From Membranipora membranacea (Eukaryota; Bryozoa; Gymnolaemata; Cheilostomatida; Membraniporidae), in assembly GCA_914767715.1 (NCBI GenBank), contig OU612069.1, forward strand, positions 18,413,387-18,473,386: a stretch of DNA of 60,000 nt, written 5' to 3'. Positions 12,226-25,261 of the stretch are shown piece by piece. Every line of letters begins with the position of its first letter. Within the stretch, counting starts at the first letter, position 1. The notes beneath the pieces are model-generated. The model was not told the DNA's origin and ran no database searches. It saw only the letters and a program-made list of their open reading frames with translations. Made by a program: the position numbers and the translations under genes.

Positions 12226-14806
12226 ATGATAGTAATAAATCCATCCATAGTAACAAGCGAGGCCGAAGATTTGATCAGTTTCAACGAAGTTGAGCGCTGG
12301 TCTGTTGTAGCATTAAGATATTTCTGCCGCAGAAGAGGACACAACTTGACTGGTGCAAAACGAGAACTTGTGTTGAGAGCTTTTTGTTTATACAACCAGG
12401 AGGTTCCAGAAGAACCAACTGCAAGAGAACAGGAGATCTCCCGTAAAAAGGATTATAAATCATTAGTTAACTTTAAATACCTTGCTCCAGACCCTATTGG
12501 ATTAAAACGATGGCAGTCTGAGAAGGAGGGCCTGAAAAAATTGGCCGCCAGTGACATTCATTGACATACACGCATTCCTGAGAAATAATGGAAGTGTTGG
12601 ACTGACAACCGAGGGCCTAACTGCATATAAAACAGGAAAGGCGTATAGCTACTTCGAATGTCAGTGGCTATGAAAGGTCATTTACTCTTCAATAAATCCC
12701 TGTCATGAGTGCTGTTTTTTAAAAACATTGTGCTCTCCTAGTACCCATATCAACAACGAACCGCATGAGCTTTGGGCAAAGTTAATCAAGAAAACTGGAG
12801 AAGTAGTATCAGCTTTCTGTTCCTGCATGGCTGGGTATGTTTATTGTAACACATGTGTTATGCTTCAGAAAAATATTTTTGCACAGCATCATTAAAAACA
12901 CGACAGTGAAGATGGAATATGCATGAGACCCTCAACTTGTCCAAATAAATATTTATTTATTCTCAACTGTCAGCATCTCCAACACGATAAAATTAACAAG
13001 GTGCATGCGAGCAAATAAATAAAGGGGTTGCAATAAATGATATAGGATTGAACGCCCATTAGTATTGTTAATCTAAAATTGGAATTTTTATGAAGGTGAT
13101 GATACAACAGAGGGAAGAATATTTATAATGATTGTTATGCCTACTTGCTTGTTAATTAAGGATTTGTTTGTTTATTCAATACAAAATCTTTTTTCTGAAG
13201 ATTGAGCCAGACATGCAATCACGTGGCAGCATTACTGTTCAAGATAAAGGCAGCTTACCGACTCGCCCTCTCCAGTCCAGCTAAGACTTCTCTCGCTAAT
13301 GAGTGGCTATCGCAATCATCAGCAAAAGGGCCTCTCAACATGAAGCTACAGGATATGACCTTTGTGAAGCCATCATTCTCTAGAGGTGACAGCGGCTGTT
13401 AATTTATTGTGTTTACGTGTTTTCTATTTTTCTTAGATTTCAAAGTAGAAATTTAATCGGTCTTAAAATATAAATCTTGTGAGACAACATGACACTTTTT
13501 GAAAGATTTCAGAGACTCTCTTTTGAAATGCAGGAATCAATGCATTTTGTCATTTATTATTTTCAACATTGAATGTTTGATCGCTAACAATAATTTAAAT
13601 TGCTTTATCTGCAGGACACAGTAGCATAGGTCACAGCCAGGAGCCAATAAAAGTCGACAACTACTGCGAATTTCTAGTCACGGATGGAGATGGCATTTCG
13701 TTCCAAGACTTGTGAAAAGTTTGAAACTAGCTACGCCTAATGCCTCTGTATTTCTGCCAGGTACCAGCTTTAGTTTACGATTGTTATAATTAATTTTGTA
13801 TCACTCTTGCATATGTATCCAGAATATTGAATAACAGCAAAACGACCAATATGCACTATCTGGATGGTCTGAACCTTTCCTGCTATACATAAATTTATGT
13901 AATAAAATTTGAGTAATAATGCTCCGTTACAAGAATTGGTCACTCAACAGACTAATAGCTATCAGATATATTCATTAATATAGCACTTTTTTTCTGCTGC
14001 TACACAGTCACATCATTCATACCAAACTCATTGTAGGAAGGAGACCAGAAACAAAAGACATTATTGTAATTGAAGAGACGGGATTGCCAGCAGGTGCAGA
14101 CGTGCTGCATCTGGCCAAATCTTCACTAACAACAGCCGATCTCCTTAAAAGCTCAACTTGTGCCCTGAGGATATAAGGGTGCTAGAAACAAAAACCATCG
14201 ATCAAGTAAAAGATCCACTCTGGTCCAAGCTGAGAAAGGGAAGGTTAACTGCATCCAACTTTTATCGGGTATACACCTGAATAGAGTCGCTAAAAAAATC
14301 CATTTCTAGACTGCTCAAATCTTGTGAGGTCATTTTTAGAGCCAACACCACTTGATCATCTGCCACAAATTCAGAGAGGAAGGGATTTAGAAGCTTCTGC
14401 CGTGGATAACCTGGTTTCTGTGCTGGGTGTCAATGGGCATTCTGGTGTTGGAAACAGAGATTGTGGGCTTTTCATTGACCATGCAACCCAATATCTTGGG
14501 GCAAGTCTGGATGGCATAGTTTTGTGTGAATGTTGTTCTCCATCATTGGCTGAGATCAAATGCCCTTCAACAGAACTGAAAGTCTTGCCCTATTTTGATG
14601 AAACCATGAAACTGAAAACGAGACATGCCTAATATGGGCAAATTCAGGGTCAGATGGTGGTTACTGGAATTAAAAGTACATGGTTTTTTGTGTTTTATCC
14701 TGACAGCGATTGTCATCTTGAGCTAATCAAACTCAATAAGGATTTTTGTAAAAATATTAGGCAAAACCTGATTCATTTTTATGAACTTCATATGGCTCCC
14801 AAATAA
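12226..14806 (+). pseudogene. SAP/SWIM/YqaJ-nuclease gene of a DNA transposon, decayed
   Basis: In order: a SAP-like helix pair (ALRYFCRRRGHNLTGAKREL, about 12310-12380); a SWIM zinc finger split by an intron (FCSCMAG near 12815, then LSQTCNHVAALLFK from 13201); the phrase WSKLRKGRLTASNFYR near 14225; and a YqaJ/lambda-exonuclease core (GRDLEASAV, YLGASLDGIV, AEIKCP, then YGQIQGQMVVTG). The catalytic Asp of ASLDG and the Glu/Lys of EIKCP are present. Breaks: a frame slip at the A6TT run (12535-12542), TGA at 12671-12673, a slip near 13710-13720, and TAA at 14630-14632. It is therefore not translatable as given. In ISL2EU-type eukaryotic transposons a YqaJ protein accompanies a transposase, and a THAP-DDE gene converges on this one. 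Confidence 0.8.
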
Positions 14807-16006
14807 GTCTTGGGTGCCAAGTGATATGCGTGGTTATTTACAATCCTACTGCTTACGCAAGCACGTAGTAATAGCAGGTAGCAGTGGTAGTAAAAATTTG
14901 AGAACATGTAATTTAGAATGATATGGTATTATTTTAGAATCAATTGGGGCTCCCTGCGTATTTTACTGAAGATTGAAGGTCAGGTGTTTTAAAGTTGAAG
15001 AACAGATTTGGTCAATTTGAATAAAACTATTGTGATATTATTATGTGACTCATGTTTTTTATAGCTAATCAACCAGTGGCCTATTTGGGTTTATTCTACA
15101 TATCGCATTATATATAGATAATACAAGCCAATATGTGTGCTAAAACCAACAACATCAGTTAAGTTGCTTATGAAATAACAGCAGAAACAGTTCTTCAGAT
15201 TTAGGTTTAGTCTTATGTCCATTCAGTCAGTTGTTTCAAAGAACTCATTCTGAAGATGACAGTTAAAATTGAAAATTGCTCTATTTTTCCCTGAAGAAAT
15301 TGTGTGCAGAGAGCCCCAATCCTCTTATCTCTGGAAGCAAATTTAACCAGCATTTGTGTAGTTATCATCAACCGGCTTTGTATCCTGTTCTATTCATCTG
15401 TTTGTAACTCCCAATTTAGGATTTTTAAGCAAGCAGGACAGCCTGTCTCATCCACACAAACTTGTTATCTTGTGAAGATATTTATCAGAAAGTATGCTAT
15501 TGCATCATCAGTAAGACCCCTTTCATGTGGCAAACCAACCATTCAAATGCTGAGCGCAATCCTATTTTGCACTAATAACACATAAAATATTGGTTTTGAG
15601 AGTCATCAAAGTAGCTGTAACTTCAGGTCAATCAGCAATCACTGGAAAAGTTATTTATTATTATTCTAGGCTTGCTCAATATAAACAACCCAATATAAAG
15701 GTATTTTAGATCCCAGTATCATGTCGTATCCATTTTTACAAAACTAGCCAACGCCAAATTTAAAAATTGACATTGTCTAAGTTGTCAGAATCTCTACCAG
15801 GTACAGCTAAATCTGCAGCCAGTTTCCTTATATGCTGCTATCACAAAACCATGGCGCATGTTGAGTTATCATCGTAAACATTAAAGCTCGTAGGTCAAAG
15901 AATAAAGGTCTCAGTGTAACTGCTAAGGCAAAAAATTGAGGTAAACTCACTCCGAAAGTATGATCAAATAATGTTTATTTTCAAATAATCAGATAAGCCC
16001 CATAAG
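14807..16006. other. Non-coding interior of the transposon
   Basis: Between the end of the YqaJ pseudogene and the hAT-like insertion I see no conserved frame, only AT-rich sequence with short open frames (for example 15304-15585) that match nothing familiar. An 8-bp CCCATAAG at 15999-16006 is the left target duplication of the following element. Confidence 0.5.
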
Positions 16007-17798
16007 TAGGGGTAGACCGACCTCTTGAGATTGGAGTTGAATTTCGGATAGTTGACCTCGGATTCAACCACAAACCAGATCGGATATGTGTTATGTGTAA
16101 TCCGAGATGATAAGTTTTTAATCAATACTTACTTAGCATCATTTATCTCACTAAAAATGACAAGGAAGGAAGTATGATAGTCATCAACTTGTTGTTCAGA
16201 TATGATAATTGAGTTTGGCTTTCAGCACCCAGTGGTGATCAGTAGGCATTCAATACCTATCTCATGTTCATAGCTATCTATATTGTTGCTGATTAAATTT
16301 TTCTGCTGAAATTGACAGAAGCATCTTTACTCAGATCGTTGTGAATGAAAACATAATTTCTGTCGAATGATGTTCCTTGTAACAAACTATCTAGTTTGAT
16401 GTACAAGGTTATCCTCTTCTCCAAAGCAATGAACTCCCTCTTCCTCAGGAATAACAACAGCACTATATTGACCAATCAGCAAACAGTATCGCTTGAGCTA
16501 TGCCTGGGACATTTGTTGAAATCAAAATGGCCGCCAAGTGATGAAATCAATATTACATCTATGAAATAAAATGGCTAATAAGCCCATATTCCTTACAAAA
16601 GAGTTCATGAATATTAGTTATATCTCAAGAAATCATCTTACCCTACCATTCTACAGCTACATCACTTGCCCAATATACCTGATAGTAGTGTTATTGATTA
16701 TGTGAACATCAACACACGTGTGTATTTTGTTGCTTATTTCTTTCTTGGCTCAGAAAATATAGTTAGGGTGGTCTCTTGGGCCCCAAACTATTCTCATTGG
16801 ATAGAGCACATGCTGTAGGTAATCAGCTATGTTTAACTTTTCCAAAAAATTGTCCATGTGAGGGTATAGCAAGCCACAAAAGCAAAAATGTGTCTTCAAA
16901 ATACTTCACAAATGATACAATTTCACAATAAATATCTTCAGTCATAGTGCATTTAGAGACATGTGGTTTTTTTTTATCAGGAAAACACCCATTTAATTGA
17001 GATCAACTATGAATCAAATACAGGCTACTACCCCTCAATAATCCTAGAAACATGATCTGCTCTGCTCTGAATTGGTGGCAGTGAACCTTCTCAGCCAATG
17101 AAAGCCCTGATATTATTTGATGCAGTGAGTCTATTGTTTATTTTCTATTGTTTAGCGGCATACACAATGGAAAGCCGAATATTCCAATATAGACCTAATC
17201 TATTAAGCCTATATTATAAGGGACACTAAATAGGCCAATTGTCTAGGACATCACACTAGGCCACACCCACAATTCCTATGTGTTGTTATTCCTGATGAAG
17301 AGGGAGTTCATTGCTTAAAGTAGGAGGACGATTCCTATCCTTATCACAGCAGAGAGTTTGGGACATGGGTGCAGGGAGTTTGTTCAAACTCAGTGATTAT
17401 AAAAGCATCAGGGTTTGAGTGATCCTGGCAAATTGACTGTCTATGCACAAATGCTTGAAGTCAAGAGATCTTTGTACTCATTAAATGATCCTTTCAAATA
17501 ATCTGTTTGTGTGATCCTTGCGCCGTGGCTGTTTAATTGAGTGATAAGTTGCTACTTGTAAAGGATTATATCCGAGCAGATAATATATGCACATTTAATT
17601 AGAGTAATGGTTCAGGGAAAATATTGTTGACGCTGTTTAACCATCATTCAATGACCGTAGCTGTATATTATGGTGCAAAAATAAAGCTGCTGGGACTTAG
17701 CGTTTGTACGCGTTATCCGGATCCGATCCGAGGTTGAATTTATGGACCGATCCAATATCCGATCCGAGGTTGCCTTACCCTGATCCGTTCCACCCCTA
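16007..17798. mobile_element. hAT-like non-autonomous element with 8-bp target duplication
   Basis: The left end begins TAGGGGTAGACCGA. The right end, read on the minus strand, begins TAGGGGTGGAACGGA. Immediately outside both ends lies the same octamer, CCCATAAG (15999-16006 and 17799-17806). An 8-bp duplication and a short imperfect terminal repeat starting with (C/T)AGGGG are hallmarks of hAT transposons. Sub-terminal GGATCGGAT/ATCCGATCC-type repeats support this. No transposase frame is visible in the 1792 bp. Confidence 0.85.
16424..17316. repeat. Inner 893-bp inverted-repeat element nested in the hAT copy
   Basis: Bases 16424-16459 and 17281-17316 are 36-bp inverted repeats with one mismatch, starting AAGCAATGAACTCCCTCTTC. 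They enclose about 820 bp without a coding frame. No clear target duplication flanks them. It may be a separate transposon inserted into the hAT element, or the arms may be internal repeats of it. Confidence 0.7.
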
Positions 17799-18130
17799 CC
17801 CATAAGTCATGAAGCCTATTTTAATTTATTTGTTTAGCCAATCCTATAGATTTTGTCATTCAGGGGTAAAATGACTCTACTCTATGAAATAACTATGATA
17901 ATTGACATGTCTTGAATTTTTGTTTGAAATTGTAGTATTGCTGCCTTCACCAACCAAGTAATGAAAATGAAATGCAACTGCTCATTGATATCGGATCATA
18001 AAAATATTATGTAATTATGTAATAAAAAAATGACCAGCCAGAAAAATAGAGCTACTTTGGCTAAGGATTTCAACAATACGATGGGTAACATGGATAAAAA
18101 AACTGTTGAAAAATCTGTGGGCACAATCAA

Positions 18131-20304
18131 TCAGCCCAGCTTTTCACGATAGGGCCTTGTAGGTTAGTGATGGCTGCACACACCAAAAAAAATGTTATTT
18201 GCATGTCGCAGCAGACTGATAGGGAAGGTGTGAGAAAATATACTTAATGTTTTTATACGGCGTATGACACACTCAACATGTATTCTCATGTGGGCCACTA
18301 TCTTTGTTTTTTTGACTTGTCCTGAAGTCATTTGGCTGGCTCCCTTAGCAGCTGGTGGCAAAATCAACTCAGCTCCTTTGATCAGCAGAACTTTTTTTAT
18401 TTTAAATCCCCTGTCAGCCATTATTTGATCTCCAGGCTCAATAAACTCGAGAAATCTACTCTGTGTAACAGTGATTCTATCACCGGTACGGCCACCAAAG
18501 CATTCCGATACAAAGGAAACACTACCTTGAGGTGTTATACCTATGAGACACTTTATTGTGTTATGGTGTTTGTAGTTTGACCATGTAGCAGCCTGGAGCT
18601 TGACATTTGATGGTCTCTGAATGAAAACCTCAGTGCAGTCTATGACGCAGCGAAGTTGTTTGGTGGTCATGAACTCCTTTGGCAGTGAGGATCGGGTGTC
18701 AAGACGGTTGAAAAACACGATCAGTAGTTTTAGAGCCTGAGCTATGATAGTTAATGTTGTACAAAAATCCTGGAGATATCTGTTACTGAGACATCGAACC
18801 TGTAATAAAAATAGTAAGTATGGATTAATAAAATCTTATAACACATACACAAAAATAAAATATCCTCATAAATAATGGTGACGGGGGGCGGGGGCTCTTT
18901 GCTTGTGCAGTGTTTAATAAAATTGTTTGTCTCCGCATGACAAGTTCACAATTAAATCAGGTTTTACATTTTTTCTGTACTTGCACAAAAATCATCGAAA
19001 ACTTATCAATTTTATCAAATCTATCCAATTAATTTGGCTGCCATTTTCATTAGCACACGTTTTTTTTAGAAATGTTATCATTTTGTATAATATTTAGAGT
19101 TCATGAAATAGTGTCTACCTGTCCGCTAAATCTTTATGGAGTAGTCCTAGTCTGAGTTTCATCAGAACCATGAGCACTCTCTCCTCTGATCTCAGCTTCT
19201 GTGTAGGCTTTTTAGCTGCTGGTATCCGCTTGCGGTATTTAGCAACTACATTAAATCTGATGTTTTTGTGTCTGTTTTGTCACTTTGGTAGGAGGTCATT
19301 GTGATATTTGACAAGAGCTTCGAAGCATTTTATGTTTGTCAGCCCGGTATACAAGTTCACATCTGTGTCAGCTTTCAGCAGTCTTTTACTCACAGGCTCC
19401 AGGAAATTGGCAAGCATTTTTTCTTGTGTCTTTATTTTTATATCCAGTGTGAGGCGGCGCCCTTCTGCTTCATTCAGCCTCTTTGTAAGACGCTTTGCCT
19501 TTCTTTGACAGGCTTCATGACTTACTGGTGGTTGCTCTAATGCTATGTCACATATTTTAGGTTTTATCTCCAGATCACTGAAACATATGTCTTCCATCGG
19601 CTCAGGTTGATTAATAATATCTTGGGTATAAGATGCTGCCTTTTCATTTTGTCTTGCTGAGGAGGTCGAAGCTGTCGGCATGAGGGTTGAGGTCTCTGGA
19701 TTATAGGCTGGTCTGATGTCATGTTTTTTTCATTTTGATCCCCTTATTTGCTCGTCGGTATACTGGAAGGACTGAAAATTTATTGCCAGTGTCATAACCT
19801 AAGTTTTTGATTGGTAGCGGTTTGTCGTTGGATGGGATGCGCACTACATACTCTGGAATGCTGACTAGACTGCCAGGGTGATTTGTTATCCAAGTCAACT
19901 TGTCTGTTCACCAGCAAAGCCCACAGCTTTTTCACCTCTTCATCTTGGGGAAAGGGAAAAGCTGGTATGGCAAACGCCCACATTCACCTATTAAGAAATA
20001 TAAATACATCAAAAGTGACCAATATTTGTACGGTAATGTAATGAGCACATGTTACGCAATAGTATGTTAAGAGCGTCATAAGTTTTATCAGTAACTAATC
20101 AATTTGAAAAAGAAATTGCTATCAAAATTTAATTGTCATTTAATAGATAGTGTTTAAATTAATTATTATAGTATGAAGTATATCAATCTTTTAAAGTTGC
20201 TTACCTTTTGTCTTTGAGTGCTTATCACACATGGTCTTCTTTATAGCGCTCAGCTTTTTTGAGTGATTAGTACATTTAACAAGAGCACAGCTAACTTGCG
20301 ACAT
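18131..20304 (-). pseudogene. THAP-DDE transposase (PIF/Harbinger-ISL2EU type), frame-shifted
   Basis: Exon 1 (20205-20304) starts MSQVSCALVKC and gives the first Cys pair of a THAP zinc finger. Exon 2, joined in phase 1, continues ECGRLPYQLFPFP, slips frame at a C run near 19943, and goes on DEEVKKLWALLVNR to RVCSAH, the last Cys/His pair. After another slip it reads LPIKNLGYDTGNKFSVLP, then a long coiled-coil-like segment (19280-19681) and RIPAAKKPTQKLRSEERVLM. The DDE_4 domain follows with D in VIDCTEVF, D in MADRGF and E in HVECVIRRIK. Ends after LQGPIVKSWAD at 18131. At least four frame slips, two of them at mononucleotide runs (A7 near 19724-19730, T8 near 18185-18192, transcript sense). 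Catalytic residues survive. Confidence 0.85.
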
Positions 20305-21431
20305 AATGAAAAAATTCTGGTTCCAGATCTTTAGTCAACTTGTTATGTGTGCTTCTAATAATGTAATGTAATGTTACACATTTCCTTGTTTATACCACAT
20401 TCCATAGGGAAATAATCGGCCAATCATAGCTCTCATACTGTTTCGTTTGTTTACAATAATGGCTTGCACCTGCAGGGGTGACCACATTATCATGATGCAT
20501 GCTACTATTCATTCATGCAAAATCGGTTGTCCAAGCTCTGCAGGTATGTTGTAGAGACTGAGGTTTTACATGATTTAGTTATATTGGGTTTGTGGCTTAC
20601 CCCCTAGAGAGCTTTGAATTTGCAGTCTGAAGATCTCACCCGATGGATTTTTATATGAAGTACCTCACCCACAAAACAAGAGGAGACAACTCTAGTTTAT
20701 TAAAAACAGGTGAAAATATTGCAGGAAACTGGTGTATTTACAGATTTCGAAGCATCAAGATTCTTACCTTAGCTTTCCAGTAATATTTTCCCATTTACAA
20801 TAACCTGACCATGTGAATAAATTGCCACCCAATAAGGCTGCGATACAGATCGTTTTAATTTATGTCTCAGATGCAGGATTGTTATCTGAAAATCAAGCTA
20901 TGCATTGCAAAGCTAACATAATGTTTGTTGTGATACACTTTGATTCATTGCAGTTAACTCTAGAAGTCTAATACACACAGACCCTTCCAAAAAGCTTTAC
21001 ATGTACTAAAGTTCATGGCAGTGTGGTTTTCTATAACATTATTGTAGCTTTGTGAGTCCCCATTTGCCTTTGTTTATGTAGTTTAGCAAGTTTTCAATGA
21101 ATCTGAATGTAATCTATATCGGTATGTGTAGTATTTAATCACACAAGTTAAAGAAAATAATAGGCCAACTTCAAAACTTCCTTGTTTAAAAATTTATTAA
21201 TTTTCTTTTGTTTGTTTGAATATCTAAGAGTGTTATTCACGGTTCATAATTCCATTAGATATTGTCGTACACAATCCATTATTCAAGTCGATTACAAATG
21301 ACATATATATAATAGCTACACATTGTTTTATTCTATCATTGTGCAAATATGAACTGTTAACATGTGAAACCCTTAAGTCACAGTCATTCGAAGTTTTAGA
21401 AAATTCAATGCAGAGAAGCTAAAGTTGAAAA
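20305..21431. other. Intergenic, 5' flank of the vWA gene
   Basis: No gene recognised. The left part probably holds the outer end of the transposon (not delimited); the right part is the upstream region of the von Willebrand A gene. No TATA box or other site stands out. Confidence 0.45.
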
Positions 21432-24400
21432 ATGGCGTCAGGCAGCACAGAACACGAAACCCTTCATAGGATGCCGAAGAATCCTGCTGCCAGTAATGCG
21501 TTACATGATGTGGTCCTCTCATTTGATACCACAGGATCAATGTCTAAATGGATAGATGAACTGAGAAGCAACCTACATGCCTATGTTACAAGTATCTTTG
21601 ATACTTACGAAGATGTGCAAATAGCGGTGAGTGGCATCAACAACAATGTTTCTTTTACATAAGATGGTCTTCTGGTTGACTTGCAATAAATAGAGCTGTG
21701 TTGATCGGCTTTGTGTAGTTTACTTGTGACACTTAAGATGCATATTCCGTACACAAACACCCAAACTTAAACTTGAATTACAGAGATCACTGCATAAACA
21801 GCACCAGGAAACCTAACTTATAGAAATATTGACCTGCATCAATGTACTTACTCAAGTCTTGATTTGGTTGCTCTATTCTCAATGTTATGTCAGTCAGTCA
21901 TGTTGTAAGATTGAGTCTTGACCTATTATCGGGAGTTTGGTTTATATTATAGTACATGTCCTACTTTACACATGGTCACCAGACACTCCCAGTGTGTTAG
22001 GAAGAAGTAGCCTGCTACATATCGCAATAAGTTGCGCAAGTCATGTGCTGTCATCAGTGTATCTTCTCAAACAATGATGAGGTTTCGCTTCCTTTTCTCA
22101 AAGATTATTGCACATGGAGATTATTGTGACTACGAACATTCATACTGTACTATGATGGAGGACTTCACAAGAGATCCACAAGCTCTCAAGGACTTCATTC
22201 TTTGTGTAATGGATACAGGAGGCGGCGATGTGCCAGAGTGTTATGAATACGTGCTGCGTCAGGTCAGAACGAGTTTGTCATGGAGAGAGGGTAAGTATTA
22301 TAGTACAAATTATTGTTTAGGCTTACCAACAAGTTTAAAAACATCTGCTATTACAGACTTTCATACATGTTTGGGCTGAGATCATTTCGTATAAAATGTC
22401 AGGACTGAACAGAGGTCCTTTGTAGAAACTATGATGACACTAATATACTCTCAGACGCATAACTTGATGGTCAGTGGCTCGAAACAGGCCAAGCAGCTCG
22501 CAACATGGCTTTGATATTCTCTCTTCAAACAAACAGTTCGCATTTTTATTCCTCCCTATGCCTATTGTAGGGAGTAAGAGACAGCTAATCATGTTTGGAG
22601 ATGCCACTCCCCATCAGTTTGAGGATTACATGGATATTATGGCTGATCCTAAGTTGAAAGATATTGTAACAGAGCAGATCGATTGGAGAGATGAGGCCGA
22701 CGAGCTGAAAAAGATGGTGAGTCGACAAAGGGGTAATGAGATTGACCGATAAAAATGAATTGGCTAACAGCCCACTGCACTTTTTATCCATGAATTCCTG
22801 TACTGTTTGTTGGTAGACTGGGATTCAGGCCTGCATTTTGAAGTTATCTGCTCAAACCCAACATAATCAGAAGCCCATTAGCCAATCAAAACAAAACAAA
22901 AAACACAAGCACATTCAGAAATTATAGATTATCATCTCGAAGCCATTTCCAACACATTCCACAATAGAGAAAAGCCCCAATTGTTGGCCAAAGTCCAAAG
23001 CTGGTTCATGAGTGGACTAGATCTGCCAGGCTTGAGTTACATTGCATCAAAGTCAAAGCTAAAATTTGTTGACTTCTTGGAGATCAGTATAGCAATGACT
23101 ACAGTTATCATCAAAGTCACACAATATTATAAAAGGCCGAGCGAAGTATTCTGCTATACTTTATCTAATGTTCATTTTTCCCCTCTCAAGGGAATTGAAA
23201 TAGTACCTATGCAGTATGGAAAAGGCTCAGACCCTGATGCTGATTTGTTCTGGGAGAGTTTGGCACATAAGACATGGAGCTACCGGCTTGAAGTGGAAGA
23301 ACCTGAAGATCTGAGTGTTGTGATCAAAGCGACAATCTTCAGGGGAAGAGGAATTGAGAGCCTTCAGGTGAACATCACTAATAAATACATCACAACTCTG
23401 AGAAAATCTCGACATAAGCCCAGACCTCGTTTTTGTCCCTAGAACAAAGAAAAGTTCAGAGATCTAGAACACTTTCATCTTGATCCATGAAGTTTCTGGT
23501 TGATGCTTAGAGTTTCTTGTGAACCTGCATATTCCATGCTATGATCTATAAATTGTCCTAAATCATAGGGACGATTATGGAGTAACTCAGAGTTATCCCT
23601 TTATACTTAACAAGAGGACAACTCATTCTGCACTTAAACTTGTAGACCTGCACTCTTGTGAAGGATGTAAATTATGTTTGGAAACTGCAAATTACAAGAT
23701 TCAATCATCATTGAACAATGGCCTCTTTTTTATTTTTCTTTAATTTTTCTTTATTATTTAACCCACATTCAACCCGTAATATAACATGCATGTTAGGCAA
23801 AATATTTGATCGATCCCGGGTTGAACAAGTTGAAAACCTTAATCATATTCAGCATAAACGATTCTCACGATATCTGTGCGATAATAGATTAACTTCTCCT
23901 GGTTCAGGATGGTGATATGTTACAATAATGGCTTGAAAAGATACTTTTTTAACGATTTGTTGCGTGATTCAAAAACATCACATCAAGTGGTGGATAGTTA
24001 CATTTCTATTACAAGTGTTGTTCCTCCACACAGGAATACGAACAGGAGGTAATGATTTCAGGAATAAGAATTCCAGATTCTGTGAGCCTTTCTCTGAGGA
24101 GACTGAATGAAGAACCTGGTAGCCTAGCAGCTGTAGCACCTTCTAGAGATTATATCTACCATGAAGGTAAAGGAATCAAAAAGACCTGATCTGAAAACAA
24201 AACAAGTCACATCCTATAAGATTGGATATTTCTTGGAGATGATGGTTGTGTTTTCACAGATTTCATAGAACACAGGATTTCTGTTCTGTCAAATAATGCT
24301 CTTACCTCCAGAACTATTTGTATGGAGATTGAGACTTATCAGAACAAGGGAGTGTTTGAAGCATCATAATTTTTTCGAATAAACACAGAGGCCTAATATC

Positions 24401-24743
24401 CAATCAAGATGTGTCATCTGACATTCTATTAACGAGACTAAAAGATAAGACACAGAAACAGCTGATGCAATCTGGAAATTGGTGGCATAATCAATTTATT
24501 TCTCAGGGTATCTCAAAGACTACTCAACCCACAAAACAGAGGACAGTAAATGCATCGCCTCTCGTAGACTTTCCTAGACCTCATGATTATTTGTTTCATT
24601 CATTTATATCATTTGTTCCTTTGTTAGAAACGGAGAGAGAAAACCATCTACGAAGACTTAGGAGGGATACCTGGAGGATACAGAATGGGCTTGTATTTGG
24701 CAGCGGCACTAGATATGATACAAATAGCATACATAGATACTAA
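21432..24743 (+). CDS. von Willebrand factor A domain protein, 6 exons, complete
   Basis: Exons 21432-21626, 22104-22290, 22571-22716, 23191-23367, 24034-24166 and 24628-24743 join in consistent phases to 317 codons plus stop. The protein starts MASGSTEHETLHRMPKNPAA with no signal peptide, so it is probably intracellular. The vWA fold is seen as the strand DVVLSFDTTGSM (a MIDAS-like DxTxS variant) at residues about 28-39, then IIAHGDYCD, MDTGGGDVPECYE, RQLIMFGDATPH, and WRDEADELKKM. A later block, GIEIVPMQYGKG, then FWESLAHKTW and VVIKATIFRGRG, closes the domain. The C-terminal tail (two exons) is basic and ends RYDTNSIHRY. This arrangement matches metazoan vWA proteins of unknown function. 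It runs toward the lectin gene on the other strand, 518 bp away. Confidence 0.85.
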
Positions 24744-24980
24744 TGAGGGTAAAACCCATAACTGCCTAGTTGATAGCTCCATGTATGAGGACAGTCTGTC
24801 ATTGTTAATTTACAACCAATCTGAGTTAGTAGCTGAAGTTTATACTTTTATCATGATTTCATAAAGAAAGTTTTTTGGCCAATTTTTTTAAAATGAAAAA
24901 TTTGTAAAACAAGATGAAGGAGTGTCCTATAATTTTCTTGCGGGAAATGAATATTACTCACAATGAAATCTAACTATCAT

Positions 24981-24986
24981 TTTATT
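24981..24986 (-). terminator. Candidate polyadenylation signal of the PAN-lectin gene
   Basis: TTTATT on the plus strand reads AATAAA on the minus strand, about 275 bp past the stop codon of the lectin gene. Position fits; no further support. Confidence 0.35.
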
Positions 24987-25261
24987 TTTCAATAACACGA
25001 TATGAACCACATCCAGGTCAAGTTCAGCAATATTTGTATGTCAAGTGCTACAGGAAATACAGGCAAGCACTCATTTGGATTGGAACCAAGGCTTTTATTA
25101 AGGTTAAGCAATGTTATCTCAAATGAAAATTTACAGGTAATACCTATTCTATAGCAAGTGCTCAAAAGACATGATAAAATTAGTAACAATGAAAATATTT
25201 ACATTATGAAAATTACAGATTTCCTCTACAAACTCGACCGATTTCCTGTCAATTATTCACC

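Larger units (their letters stand above)
12226..20304. mobile_element. Two-gene ISL2EU/PIF-Harbinger-like DNA transposon, degenerate (minimum extent)
   Basis: A YqaJ nuclease gene (+) and a THAP-DDE_4 transposase gene (-) face each other. This is the gene pair known from ISL2EU elements of invertebrates and fish. The outer ends lie beyond these coordinates: I could not find a convincing terminal inverted repeat or target duplication, and the LINE fragment at 11736-12137 obscures the left side. The middle (14807-18130) holds a later hAT-like insertion, which shows the host element is older. Assignment to ISL2EU rests on gene content only. Confidence 0.6.
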
